Origin: Spongilla lacustris
Taxonomy: Eukaryota; Porifera; Demospongiae; Spongillida; Spongillidae
Reading direction: 5' to 3'
NCBI GenBank assembly: GCA_949361645.1
Contig: OX442433.1
Coordinates: 4,211,720-4,275,719 of the forward strand
Length of the DNA stretch: 64,000 nt
A program made the translations under genes and the position numbers. This document shows, one piece after another, positions 1 through 12,300 of the stretch. Below the pieces are notes generated by a model that was not told the DNA's origin, searched no databases, and saw only the letters and a list, made by a program, of their open reading frames with translations. Every line of letters begins with the position of its first letter. Positions within the stretch are counted from its first letter, which is position 1.

Positions 1-204
1 AATTGTGAAGTGCTCATGTAATTTTGAAGTGTACATACTCACTGTACATGTAACATGTACATGGTTAATAGATGTACATGTTAATGTACATGTAGTCTGT
101 TATGTTTATGACATTATTGCATGTACTTTGCATGTACATGTATGTGTATGTACATATACATTTATACATGTGTATGTTTATTGCTGGTGTGCACTTTTTT
201 GCAG
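1..204. repeat. Intron with TACATGTA-rich low-complexity DNA
   Basis: The sequence is dominated by overlapping ACATGT/TACATGTA words, which are self-complementary. An open frame crosses it, but its translation is a low-complexity string of His, Val, Tyr and Cys and is not a plausible protein. It ends in a pyrimidine-rich tract and the acceptor AG at 203-204, so it is read as the end of the intron before the first visible condensin exon. Confidence 0.7.
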
Positions 205-347
205 TGAAAACAAAGGTGGCTTGTGTCTCTCTGAAGCCTTGGCACCATCAGAGTACTCCTATTTGAATCCTTCTGTTCTGTCTACTTGGGCTGGTCCTTT
301 GCACTGGAAGGTGAAGGCCAAATCAATGGACAGAAAAATTATAGAAT
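205..347 (+). CDS. NCAPH: NCAPH exon a (first in window)
   Basis: The acceptor TTTTTTGCAG ends at 204 and the donor GTGAGT starts at 348. Base 205 completes a codon begun upstream, 47 codons follow, and one base is carried over (phase 1 exit). The translation includes SEYSYLNPSVLSTWAGPLHW. WAGPxHW is the most recognisable kleisin-H signature in this part of the protein and lies upstream of the acidic middle region. Confidence 0.9.
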
Positions 348-3300
348 GTGAGTTTATTAAAAATGCATGCATCAAGTAAACATTTTTACATGTATGTATG
401 CTGTAAATTATACACATGTTACAGTGTACATGTATGTACATGTAATTAGTTAGGTACTTGTACATATGTGTACATTGTTTTTATGTAGGAAGTGTGCATA
501 TATACATACATGTATATGCATATATTACATGTATGTACATGTACATGTATATGTGCATTTTCTTTATTGTCTTGCTTTAATGATGTAAATTTTTCATACT
601 ACAACTGTGTGATCTAGACGAAATGATGAACCAGCTGGATTGACTCTCTAATGGAATATAATGCGTGCACACAAAACCAATATTGCATTACCTATAAAGA
701 GCCCTACACATGTACATGTACATGTACATGTACATGTACATTAGTGACTTCAGGAATAATAGAGACTTAGCTCGTATGGTACTGAGTCAATTAAAGCCAG
801 CGGAAACAATAACTTATGAATTCACATGCAAGTAATTGCAGGGCTCATACAAAGCTTCTTAGTCCCATTGTGTAAGTCTCCAAACAGCCATCAACGTAAC
901 TTTACATAACATTTTCTGACATAGTGATACATGTACAATGTACATGTACATGTACAATACTAATATTGATGTTTAAATGTACATGTAGCTCCCACTCTTG
1001 AGCCAAGATTGGTTCCAAGGGCACCTGAAGTACATGTACGTGTACATGTAGATTACATGTACAGTACGCGTCAGAATAAAATTGATGCCATGCATTACAG
1101 TCGAATAGTACTGCGCTCTGTTCACAACATATTGCGATCGTAACATGGCCGTAATACTATTACGATACTACCCTTTACATCATAAGCATATATCAAGTAG
1201 ATACATTGCATGGATACTAAAATATCATGTTTACTAAAGGCAGCAGTAGTCAGACACTAAACTAAAGAGTAGATGAGACCTGTGCAACCTTTGTAATCAG
1301 GTCGACAGGGGAGTGGTTAAAGGCATGGCCTATAGTTAATCGAGCTCCTCTGATGCACATGATGGAAGAGCATAGAAGGGAGAAGGAGAGATGACATCGA
1401 ATCCAGGCCATGGTTGAACTATAAGAGTGGCCCCATGTTGCTGAGAGCAGGGCAGCAATGTGTTTGTAAGCTACTGTGGCCTCCCTTCCTAAACCTCCAG
1501 TGGCAGAGAAGATGAGTGGGGTGAAGGAGGCATGCTCAACTTTGAGGATCCGACACTCGTAGGCTCGTTTCTTTGAGGCCTCATGGGTACGGTAACAGGC
1601 AGATAGTTGTGGTCGTCTATTTGAGGGGGCGTAGGGGTTGAAAACCTTTACGTCAAAGAATGCCCTCTCAAAATGACTCCCCCAGAATCCATCAGCTGCT
1701 ACATGTGTATATCAAGTCGATTACCATCCTGGAAGTTGGCTGAGGCAGAGGTGGGAACCTGGGTTGTCGATGAGGCTTAACTGAATCATTGTGGCAAATT
1801 TCTGACTGGAGATACAGTAATGTTCACCGAAAGAGGGGGAAAATGCAATAATGCACATTTTTGTTATCTCATGAATGGTAATTAATGGTATCATGCCAAT
1901 TACATTTTTATATTCAGCATCTATTTCTGAACAGAGTACATTCACTTTAAGATTTGTAAAAAAAACATGCACCATAGTAAATAACTGCTGGTCAGGTTGG
2001 ATGTTCAAGGCTATAACTCTTCTATTCTTTGCAGTTAACCTACCAAATATTTTTTTGTATGTACCCAATACAGATGAGCACCTACATGTATAGTGTTGTA
2101 TTGAGCTCTTAAGTCCCACTCACTGTGGAGATCGGTAAGAAAGTATCGCTTTTCAGAGGGAGGTGGGGTCTTCGTATGAATTCGGACAAATTAATTTGAC
2201 ATAATTTAAGGGTTAAATTGACTTTTTCTAAATGAGAGATCTCTGGGGTATCCATATAATTTTGAGCTTGCTATTGGCATTAAATAAATAAATATATTGA
2301 ACCCATTTTCCACCTGTTTTTAGAATTTATCCGTACATGTATATCGTAGTAAACGTATAGCAAATAATCATGATATTTGCGTTTGTACTTATTCTATCCA
2401 GTATTCTACATGTAGAAATGCTTTTAAAAGTTACGTACAGTGCTTACAAAAACGCAAATACTATGATTCTTGCTACATGTTTACTATGATATACGGAGAG
2501 ATCCTAAAAACGGGTGAAAAATGGCTTTCAATGTTAAGAATTGTGTAATGCCGCTAGCAAGCTGCCAAAAAAGCGCTTCTTCAATATCTCCACAGCTTCA
2601 CCATAATTCGCTGATGTGAGGGTCAGACCTGCTGCTGCTGCTGAATCTTCTAGCAAGGTGTTCAAATAGTTGAACTTATCCACTGAGGAGAGTTCGTCTT
2701 TATTATGAATAGCTGCCTCAAATGAGTCCCAGAAAGCCATCCAGCTTGTCAGTTCTCCATTGAACCGTCTCAATTCCAATTTTTGGGTAATCTAATTCTT
2801 GTCTCCCGAGTGGACAGGGTACAATGTAGCTACAGCAGGAACGGTTGATATGGATGAACTTGTTCCTGGAGGAGTTTCAATATCTCTTACTACTGCTGTG
2901 ATGTTTTGTGAAGGATTCACCTGTTCCGTTACGTTAACGCTTTGTCTGGATTCTGTGGCGTCGTGTTCAGAACGTGATACCTTATGTCTAGAACCCAATG
3001 AGCCATCTTGTGTAGGAACGCTTCTCTCAGAGGTCCCTGACAATGCTGATTCGATCTCCGAGATTGCTAATTCAATCTTTTCTCAGAGAATGTCAGCTTC
3101 CTCTATTTCAGAATACACGTCCTGTTCACTTTCAGTAGCGTCAAGAATTGCTGCAACTAACTCATGGATGATCGTCAGAGCATTCTGAGTGCCAAACTCA
3201 GCTTCGATGTGTTTCTTTCTAAGGTTCCCTGTACCTGTGTTAAGGTTCTGGTAACTGAACCACGATGCCCGGCACGAACTTCTTTTTGTTCATTTCTTCG

Positions 3301-6300
3301 CTCATTTGCAGTGATTTCTATAATCCGTTCTGAATCAGTTCCCGGCTCGAAGGACCATGTAGTATTTACGGATTCTAGATCACTATTAGGGTGATGTACA
3401 TGTGTAGTTGGATTACCCCGGTACAGTACTCGCATGCATATATACATGTACATGTACGCTACTCGATAGGGACCTAATCACATGCGCGAATATAACCCAC
3501 ATGAATTAATGCAAAATGTGACCCTTTAAGTCAAACTAATTTGTCCGAATTCATACGAAGACCCTGCCTCCCTCTGAAAAGTGATTCTTTCCTACCGATC
3601 TCCACAGCGAGTGAGACTTAAGAGCTCAATACAACATTATAGGTACTCTTCTGTATTGGGTACATAAATTGGTAGCTTAACTGCAATGAATAGAGGAGTT
3701 ATAGCGTTGAACATCCAACCTGACCAGCAGTTGTTTACTATGGTGCATTGTTATAAGTTTGAATGTACTCTGTTCAGGAATAGATGCTGAATATAAAAAT
3801 GTAATTGGCATGATACCATTATATACCATTCATGAGATATTATCAAAAATGTGCATTATTGCATTTTCCCCCTCTTTCGGTGAACACCACTGTATGTAGT
3901 CTCTGATCTCATTGTGCCTGATGGAAGGGAAGCCACCTTTTGGAAATGGCAATGCATGCTCAACAGAGAAGGCAGCACCACAGGCACAGCTGGTGGCAGT
4001 GTTGGCAGGTAACCAGCCACACCTAAGAGCCATCTCGGAAGGCGGTCTTGTAAAGGGTAAACCCATACTCCTCTATAGGTAGCACTGTAAGCCAGCTGGA
4101 TGCTCCTTTTTCTTGACATAGGTCCATCGCTAGCTGGAGATTGAAAGGCAGCATGACGCTGAATTGGGTAGCAGCAGTACTGTGTCGGTTGAGCTTCATT
4201 TTCATTACTTTCTTTATCGATGTTTGTTGCTTTAGGACTGTTTCTTCAGTGTAGTCATAGTTGAGAGATGAGACCGGAAGAGTGGAATTCAGTCTGGGAT
4301 AAAGTAGATGTGTTTATTAAATCCATTCCACTTAATCTGGCTGGCAGGGAAAACAGCTCTCGCTCAGTTTTGGAAGGAGCACTTTGACTTGTGAGGTTAG
4401 GTATCAGTTTGGATTGGATTATACATGTATCTTCCAGTGGCTGCATCAGGTGACTGATGTTTGGAATGGTTCTGGCCAGGAATGTCCATCTGCTTGAAAG
4501 ACCATGAGTGAAGGCAGCATAGGCTGCATGAGGATTGTTAGCTGCTATTGAGGCTAGCTGGTTGAGCTCCTGTACCCAACCCTCAACCTTTCTTTTTACA
4601 TAATGTTGTACAGAGGCAAAGGTGCCTAATGCAGCTCCAGCAGTGATGGTGATCTGGGTGTCATGGAAGGCAGAGAGGGCAGCAGCATGATGAGATTGCT
4701 TTGCTACAAGGCATGTTTTGGATGCATTGGCATGGTAGCCATTTGCTGGGCCAAGGGAGACAAGCTTGTCCCTCCAGGTGCAAAGGTTGGTAATCTTGCC
4801 GGTGGCTGTGGCATCGTCTGCATACCAGACTTGATCAATGTCATGATTTACATGGTGGATGAGAGGAAGTATGGCAAGGGCATACATGGGAATGGCGAGA
4901 GGGTCACCCTGAGTAGTTCCCTATTTGGATAGTATTGTGGTACCATCAACATACATGTATAGATCAGTGTGTTCCCTGTATGTTCCCTGTATGTATTGAT
5001 GAGAATGGTAGAGATAGAGGGCAGCCTGACGATTGAGTAGGTTGAAGGCATTGCTGGCATCAACCAGGAGAACAGCTTCACTGGCATCATCATTAAATAG
5101 ATGGGACATGGTGTGGATGGCAGCATCGATTCCAGCAACAGGGAGCCAGCAGCTTGTTGTATTTCCTGGCATGTTATAGATAGAACGGCTTTAGCAACTA
5201 TTCTTCACAAATCCCGATAGGACGAACACCAGGATTTTTATTTAGTGCAATCAAACGACAAGCAAGAAAAGGTGATAGCCCCTTGGGATCAAGGAACACT
5301 ACTCCCACTCAGTGTTTGGACATATGTCGGGTACATTATGACATGTTCCAACAGGCTGTGAAAACTCTCGCACACTAAATGTCCAATCATATCTTTCAGA
5401 AGCAGAAGCCTGATGTGCATTTGCTTTTACTGCATGCATTGGTTCTGTTGAGTGAGGCACAATGTTGTTGCTACATGTAGATCTACATGTACATGTATGC
5501 ATATACACTGTACATGTACATGTTGTACATGTACATGTACATGTTGTACATGTACATGTATTTTTGGTTATTTTAGGTGACCAAAATGCAAACAAACCAA
5601 GAACAAGGCAGCTGGTTGAACAGCAGCAAATCAACTTTGGTATAGTACCTAATGACAGTCTGTTCTGCAAGGGCAAGGTAAAAGCATAAATTCATGTACA
5701 CTTTGTATGTACAATGTACATACACTCATTTAGACGTGTGCATGTATGCACGTTTGCATACACAGTTAGACAAACTCTGTAATCATGATAGTTGTTATAG
5801 ATGTACATGTATTGATATATATGGAGCAGATTTGGAAGCTTTTATATTTTAGTAGTAGCATCCTAGTTGAAGGACCAGGCCATGTGTTTTGTTGCATTCT
5901 TTAGAGTGTTTTGTGCTGTTGGAATGTACATGTAAAGTGTTTGGAATGCTTCTCTTCCCCTAATTTCTATTCCTAAAGCCTTTTTTAAGTAACATGTACA
6001 TGTAGGGGAATACTCTATGCATACACTGTACATGTATATATGTGCAGCTGAATGTACATACTGAAACTGAATTTGTTTCGTACATGTATGTGATAAATGT
6101 TCTGCTAATTTTTTTAGGCAGCAATTAAGCTGAAAACATTTACAGAAGAGGCGGTACATCTTAATACATTGCCCCAAGATGATCATGCCTCATTAGATGT
6201 TCTTTTCAAGTTGTTTATGCGACCAAGTTGGCAAGTAAGTGCAGCTTGAGCAGCTGCAACAAATTGTACAAATTCCACATGTACATGTACAATGTTTGAT

Positions 6301-9300
6301 TGCAATTGATGGATACCTCATTAATGGTAGCTTGTATATACAAAGTATACATGTTCATGTACATTACAATGTTTGATTGCAATTGATGGATACCCCACTA
6401 ATGGTAGCTTGTATGTACAAAGTGTACATGTACATGTATGTTTTCATTATAACATTTTAAATCAATGTTGGTAGTTTATTATTGTGAATTGCCATTTCTA
6501 TGTACATGCACACTGTATTGTCCACCTTTTCATCTACATGTACATGTGCATGTACATGTATTTTCCCATTCGATGCAAAAATGAGTCCGAATTCACTAGA
6601 TTCATTTCCCCTCTGGTACTGCAAACATTATGTATCAATAAATTTACTACATGTAAAAATCAATACCGTATTATTATGTTATGATAGTGTACATAAATGT
6701 ATACACCTGTACATGTACATGTACACACAACATGTACATCCATAACCATTTGACGAACCTTACCACATTGTAGTGTTGCTATACAATACATGTACATGTA
6801 AGTGTTGTTGTGGCTGAACGTCTGATTGTGTATTCTATGAGTTACTGCACCCTGCTTCCAGAAATATACCTTAATGTTGGAATCCTGAGCCTTGCCTTCT
6901 ACTTTTATCGGGTTACTTGTACATGTACATGTAGTTTCTAAAGTGTAAAGCAGGAAATGTTGCTGATGATGCTTGGTGGGACATTGTTGCAGCAGTTGTT
7001 ACAGACCGTACTCAATGTTTTGAAATATCTTACTTGTACATTTTAGCCTTTGTTAAAAAGCTATCATCACCTTGAACAGGATAAGAAAACAGGCTATGAA
7101 GCCAGAATTCTTGACATACACCCTAATTGCTTTACACCACCGGTATTATTTACCTCTGGTGGATTGGGTCCTGCTGCTACCATTTTCCACAATAGGATTG
7201 ATTCTCATCACTGAGAAACATTATCAGTTTTATACATACATGTACATGTACATGTACAATCTGTAGCTTAACTTTTTGGTTCAAATGTGCAAAATGTACT
7301 GATATGTCTGTGTGGCTTAAGATCGTCATGAAGACTCATGCTGCTGCTTTATTCTGCTATTGATTTGACCTTCTAATCTGTCAAAACAGGACATTCTTTG
7401 TTTATTACCAGGGTACTTCATCATCTATTGTGCATGTTGTGATGGCTTGTGACTCATGTACATGTATATTTATTTTTGCCTTGCGTATTTATTGCATACA
7501 TGTGTTTTGTAATGAAATTTAACATTCCACCTTAAATACATTCAAGTACATGGTCATGTATGTAAAATAAATTGCATCCAACAAACTGATGACTGTATGC
7601 ATGTTTCTTCCAGGTTTCTCGGCATGGCAATCTTAATAGTCATCATAATAGTAAGTCAATTGAATAAGCTGTACCTGTACATGTACCTGTCGTGTACGTG
7701 ATAATACAACTGTATGTCGTAGAAATGTGTATTATCACTGATGCGAGTAGGGTGTACAACATTGGATGTACGTGTAATTGCTGGTACCAAATAGTTTACT
7801 CTTACTACAGTTATTTTTAATTGTGTGCATGTAATTTACCATGTGCTGGTGTTATACACCGATTGTATATATGTTTGTTTTGGCAGGCATGAAGGGTACA
7901 ACTGAAGATGTGGAGGTAAATTGTTATACATGTAATGCAATTCCAATATCATGTACATGTACACCTTGTATAAAAGTACTTGTGTCCATGTACATGTATC
8001 AGTCACTTTATAAATGGATATTTTATCTTGAAGGAAAACATCATACCTATATACATGTATATATATATATATGGGACAGTTTCCACGAAAATGGCCCTTC
8101 GTTTATAAGTATAAAATAATATAAAATTGCTATGTGTTTGAATCGTAATAACTTCCGAACGGTTAAGGCTATCAACTTTCTATTGTCAACACTTCATACC
8201 ACACCATTTCTCTACGGTAAAATACATTTTGGGGTCTTGCACTTGCTCCGTGCCAGAATTGCAACGTCCGATACCCCACCGGGTTCAAACCCAACATAAC
8301 TTTCTGTAGGAGTTATGAAATCGCTTCAAATTCGGTTTGTAGGTGGAGAGGTCCTATACCTATCGATTTGTTCTGTTCGTTGATTTTTATGCCATCCATT
8401 ACGGAGATACAGTTGAACAAACTACGTACCCATTTTCGCGCTCGATTCGCGCCAATGATTTGGGCAAATTACGTTCCGCTCAATGTATGGGGAGGCGGGG
8501 ATTATAACATTGGCGCGAATCAAGCGGGAAAACGTGCACGTAGTTTGTTCAACTGTATCTCAGTAACGGATGGCATAAAAATTAACGAACAGAACAAATC
8601 GATAGGTATAGGACCTCTACACCTACAAACCAAATTTGAAGCGATTTCATAACTCCTACAGAAAGTTATGTTGAGTTTGAACCCGGTGGGGTATCTGACG
8701 TTGCAATTTTGGCACGGAGCAAGTGCAAGACCCCAAAATGTATTCTACCGTAGAGAAACGGTGTGGTATGAAGTGTTGAAAATAGGAAGTTGATAGCCTT
8801 AATCATTCGGAAGTTATTACGATTCAAATGCAAAGCAATTTTATATGATTTTATACTTATAAACGAAGGGCCATTTTCGTGGAAACTGTCCCATATATAT
8901 ATATTATATATATACATGTATATATGGGACAGTATCCGCGAAAATTTCGTACGTTTTATATCATTATAAGATAATAGTGTTATAACGTTTGAATCGCTAT
9001 ATCTTCCGAACGGTAAACGTTATTGACATTCTATTTTCAACACTTCATACTACACCATTTCTCTATGACAAAATACATTTTGGAGTCTTGCACTTGTTCC
9101 TTGCCAGCATTGCAACGTTCGATACCCCACCGGGTTCAAACCCGCCATAACTTTCGATAGGAGCAATCAAATCACTTCAATTTCAGTTTGTAGGTAGAGA
9201 GATCCTATTCCTATTCATTTGTTCTGTTCGTTAATCTTTATATCATCCGTTACAGAGATACAGCTGAACAAACTACGTGCATTTTTCCCCGCTTGATTCG

Positions 9301-12300
9301 CGCCAATGATTTGGGCAAATCGCTTCCTGCTCAATGTATGGGGAGGCGGTGGTTATATCATTGGCGCGAATCAAGCGGGAAAACGCACATGTAGTTTGCT
9401 CAACTGTATTTCTGTAACGGATGGCATAAAAATTAACGAACAGAACAAGTAGATAGGTATAGGACCTCTCTACCTACAAACCGAATTTAAAGCGATTTGA
9501 TTGCTCCTATCGAAAGTTATGGTGGGTTTGAACTCGGTGGGGTATCGAACGTTGCAATGCTAATACGGAGCAACTGCAAGACTCCAAAATGTATTTTGTC
9601 ATAGAGAAAAGGAGTAGTATGAAGTGAATGTCAATAACGCTTAACGTTCGGAAGATATAGCGATTCAAACGTTATAACACTATTGTTTTATAACGTACAA
9701 AAGTTTCGCGGATACTGTCCCATATATGTATATATGGTATATATATGGGACAGTGTCCAGCAAAATCGGGCTAGTGGGGTTATAATTTTATCACTATAAA
9801 AATTGCACATTGTACTAAACAACACATCTTCGCGACGGTACTACGTTTTTCTTTTCAAATTTCGTACACTTGTTTCCACACCATTTCTCTGTGTGAAAAT
9901 CGATTTTTGTGATCTACACATTTTCTGTACCGTGGATACAACAATCGTTAACCCTGCGGGTTAGAATTCCTCATTTCTCCATGTACAAGTGTTGAAAACG
10001 CGTCAAAATCGGGTTGCACATAGAGGAGTTGTGTAGCTATTGATTTGTTCTGTTAGTTAATTTCTATATCTTCTGTTACGGAGATACAGTTGAACAAACT
10101 ACGGGCACATTTTCCTGCTTGATTTGGGCCAATGATTTTGGCAAATCGCGTCCCGCTCAGTGAATGGGAAGGCAGTGATTATATCATTGGCGCGAATCAA
10201 GCAGGAAAATGTGCCTGTAGTTTGCTCAACTGTATCTCCGTAACGGATGATATAGAAATTAACGAACAGAACAAATCAATAGCTACAGGACTCCTCTATA
10301 CGTACTCCAAATTTGACACGTTTTCAACACTCGTACGTGAAGAAATGTGGATTTCTAACCCGTGGGGTTAAGGATTGTTGTATCCACGGCACGGAAAAGG
10401 TGTAAAGGTGTAGATCACAAAAATCGATTTTCACACAGAAAAATGGTGTGGGAACAAGTGTATGGAATTTGAAAGGAAAAGGTAGTACTGTTGCGAAGAT
10501 GTGCTGCTTAGTACAACGTGCAATATTTATAGTGATAAAATTATAACCCCACTAGCCCGATTTTGCTGGACACTGTCCCATATAATATATGGGACAGTTC
10601 ACGCAAAAATGGCCCTTTGCATATATATATACATGTATATATATAATGTTATAAAATTGCTTCTCGTTTGAATCGCTATATTGTAAACGTTATCGACATT
10701 CTATTTTCAACACTTTATACTACACCACTTCTCTATGATAAAATACATTTTGGAGTCTTTCACTTGCTCCGTGCCAATATTGCAACGTACGATACCCCAC
10801 CGGGTTCAAACCTGCCGTAACTTTTGGTAGGAGTAGTCAAATCGCTTCAAATTTGGTTTGTAGGTACAGAGGTCCTATACATGTACCTATCGATTTGTTT
10901 GTTCGTTAATTTTTATGCCGTCTGTTACAGAGATACAGTTTAACAAACTGCGTGCACTATTTCCCGCTCGATTTGTGCCAATGATATAACAACCGCCTCC
11001 CCATACATTGAGCGGGACGCGATTTGCAAAAATCATTGGCGCAAATCGAGCGGGAAAAAGTTGACGTACTTTGTTCAACTGTATCGCAGTAACGGATGGC
11101 ATAAAACAGAACAAATCAATTGGTATTGGACCTCTCTACCTATAGTCCGAATTTGAAGTGATTTGATTACTCCTGCAGGAAGTTATGTCAGGGGGGGGGG
11201 GGGGGGGGGGTATCAAACATTGCAATACTGGCACGGATCAATTGCAGGACACCAAAATGTACATGTATTTTACCATAGAGAAATGGTTTTGTAGGAAGCG
11301 TTGCAAATACATGTAAGAAGTTGATAGCCTTAAACGTTCAGAAGATATGCGATTCAAATGAGAAGCATTTTTATAACATTTTATATATATATATATGCAA
11401 AAAGCCATTTTCACGTGAACTGTCCCAAATGTATATTTGCAACTTGTTTGTTACATGAGTTTGGCAAGTAATAGTTAGGAAAATTTTAAGACAGATACAG
11501 TTGATTTGCACCATTCTTGATAGCTGTTTTCTGTGTGGAAATAGAAATTTGAGAGAAGGTAACAGTTGTGTACATATTAATGTGAGGACTATGTTAACTA
11601 CTGTATATAAATATATTGCATAGTTCAGAAAATTGTGAGTTTTTAAGAACTGTTTGTATGATTGATTTTTGTACAAACAACTTCACATGTTCCCTACCGT
11701 GTTCTCCTGTGATTTGCCTGTGTTAAATTCTTTTTAGTGTTGTATTTTTCTTCCTTGTGTATGAAGTCCAATAACCTACCATAAAGTTTGAAGATCTATC
11801 TTGGAATGCATTAAATGCTGTTAAATGTGTTGCACACATATATACATGTACATGTAGAATGTATTTCTGTTGAGCAAAATGAGTGCACATTTCTTTTGTA
11901 TACATTTACATGTGTAGTTTGCTTATTTTGTTGCTTGTACATTGTACATGTGTAGAGAGAGAGCTCAGTGTCCTACATTGTTTTGTAAATCTTGAATTAA
12001 GTTGGAAATATGTATGTTTAATACATGTACATGTACATTAGATGACATAAAAATCACTGATCTGAACATCTAGATTAATAGCAGCTTGTACACACCAAAT
12101 TATTTGAAGCACTAATACAATTACAGTTGTACAACATACTGTTTTTATACCTGGTGGGATTCTGACCTGATGGTTTGTTATTGATACGACACTAAAAGTG
12201 TAGAAAGAGAAATAATTGTGGTATATCAGCACTATTCATGGCCAAAACCCAAGCTATTCTGTGGTAAAATGTCTTCATGTTTAACATCAATAATTCATGT

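Larger units (their letters stand above)
1815..3892. mobile_element. DNA transposon with about 0.37-kb terminal inverted repeats and TA target duplication
   Basis: The two ends are long inverted repeats starting CAGTRRTGTTCACCG. TA lies immediately outside both ends (1813-1814 and 3893-3894), which fits a TA target-site duplication. Joining the flanks at the TA restores the order of the host RT element, whose zinc-knuckle/RHN region lies at 3900-4060 and whose nuclease-like part lies at 1300-1812. No transposase is visible inside. The interior is a BEL/Pao gag fragment on the minus strand and an AT-rich hairpin. TA duplication suggests Tc1/mariner-like or another TA-targeting superfamily, which I cannot choose between. 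Confidence 0.8.

Noticed and set aside
5..379. A 124-codon open frame over the start of the window
   Set aside because: Only the part from 205 to 347 is a real exon. The rest is translated TACATGTA repeat, and splice sites on both sides explain the exon.
2799..3394. Plus-strand frames opposite the BEL/Pao gag fragment
   Set aside because: The minus-strand translation carries the family motifs. The plus-strand frames are its shadow.
8368..11114. Several 75-94-codon frames in the 8-11 kb region
   Set aside because: They lie inside the palindromic fold-back elements, occur mirrored on both strands and show no codon-like conservation.
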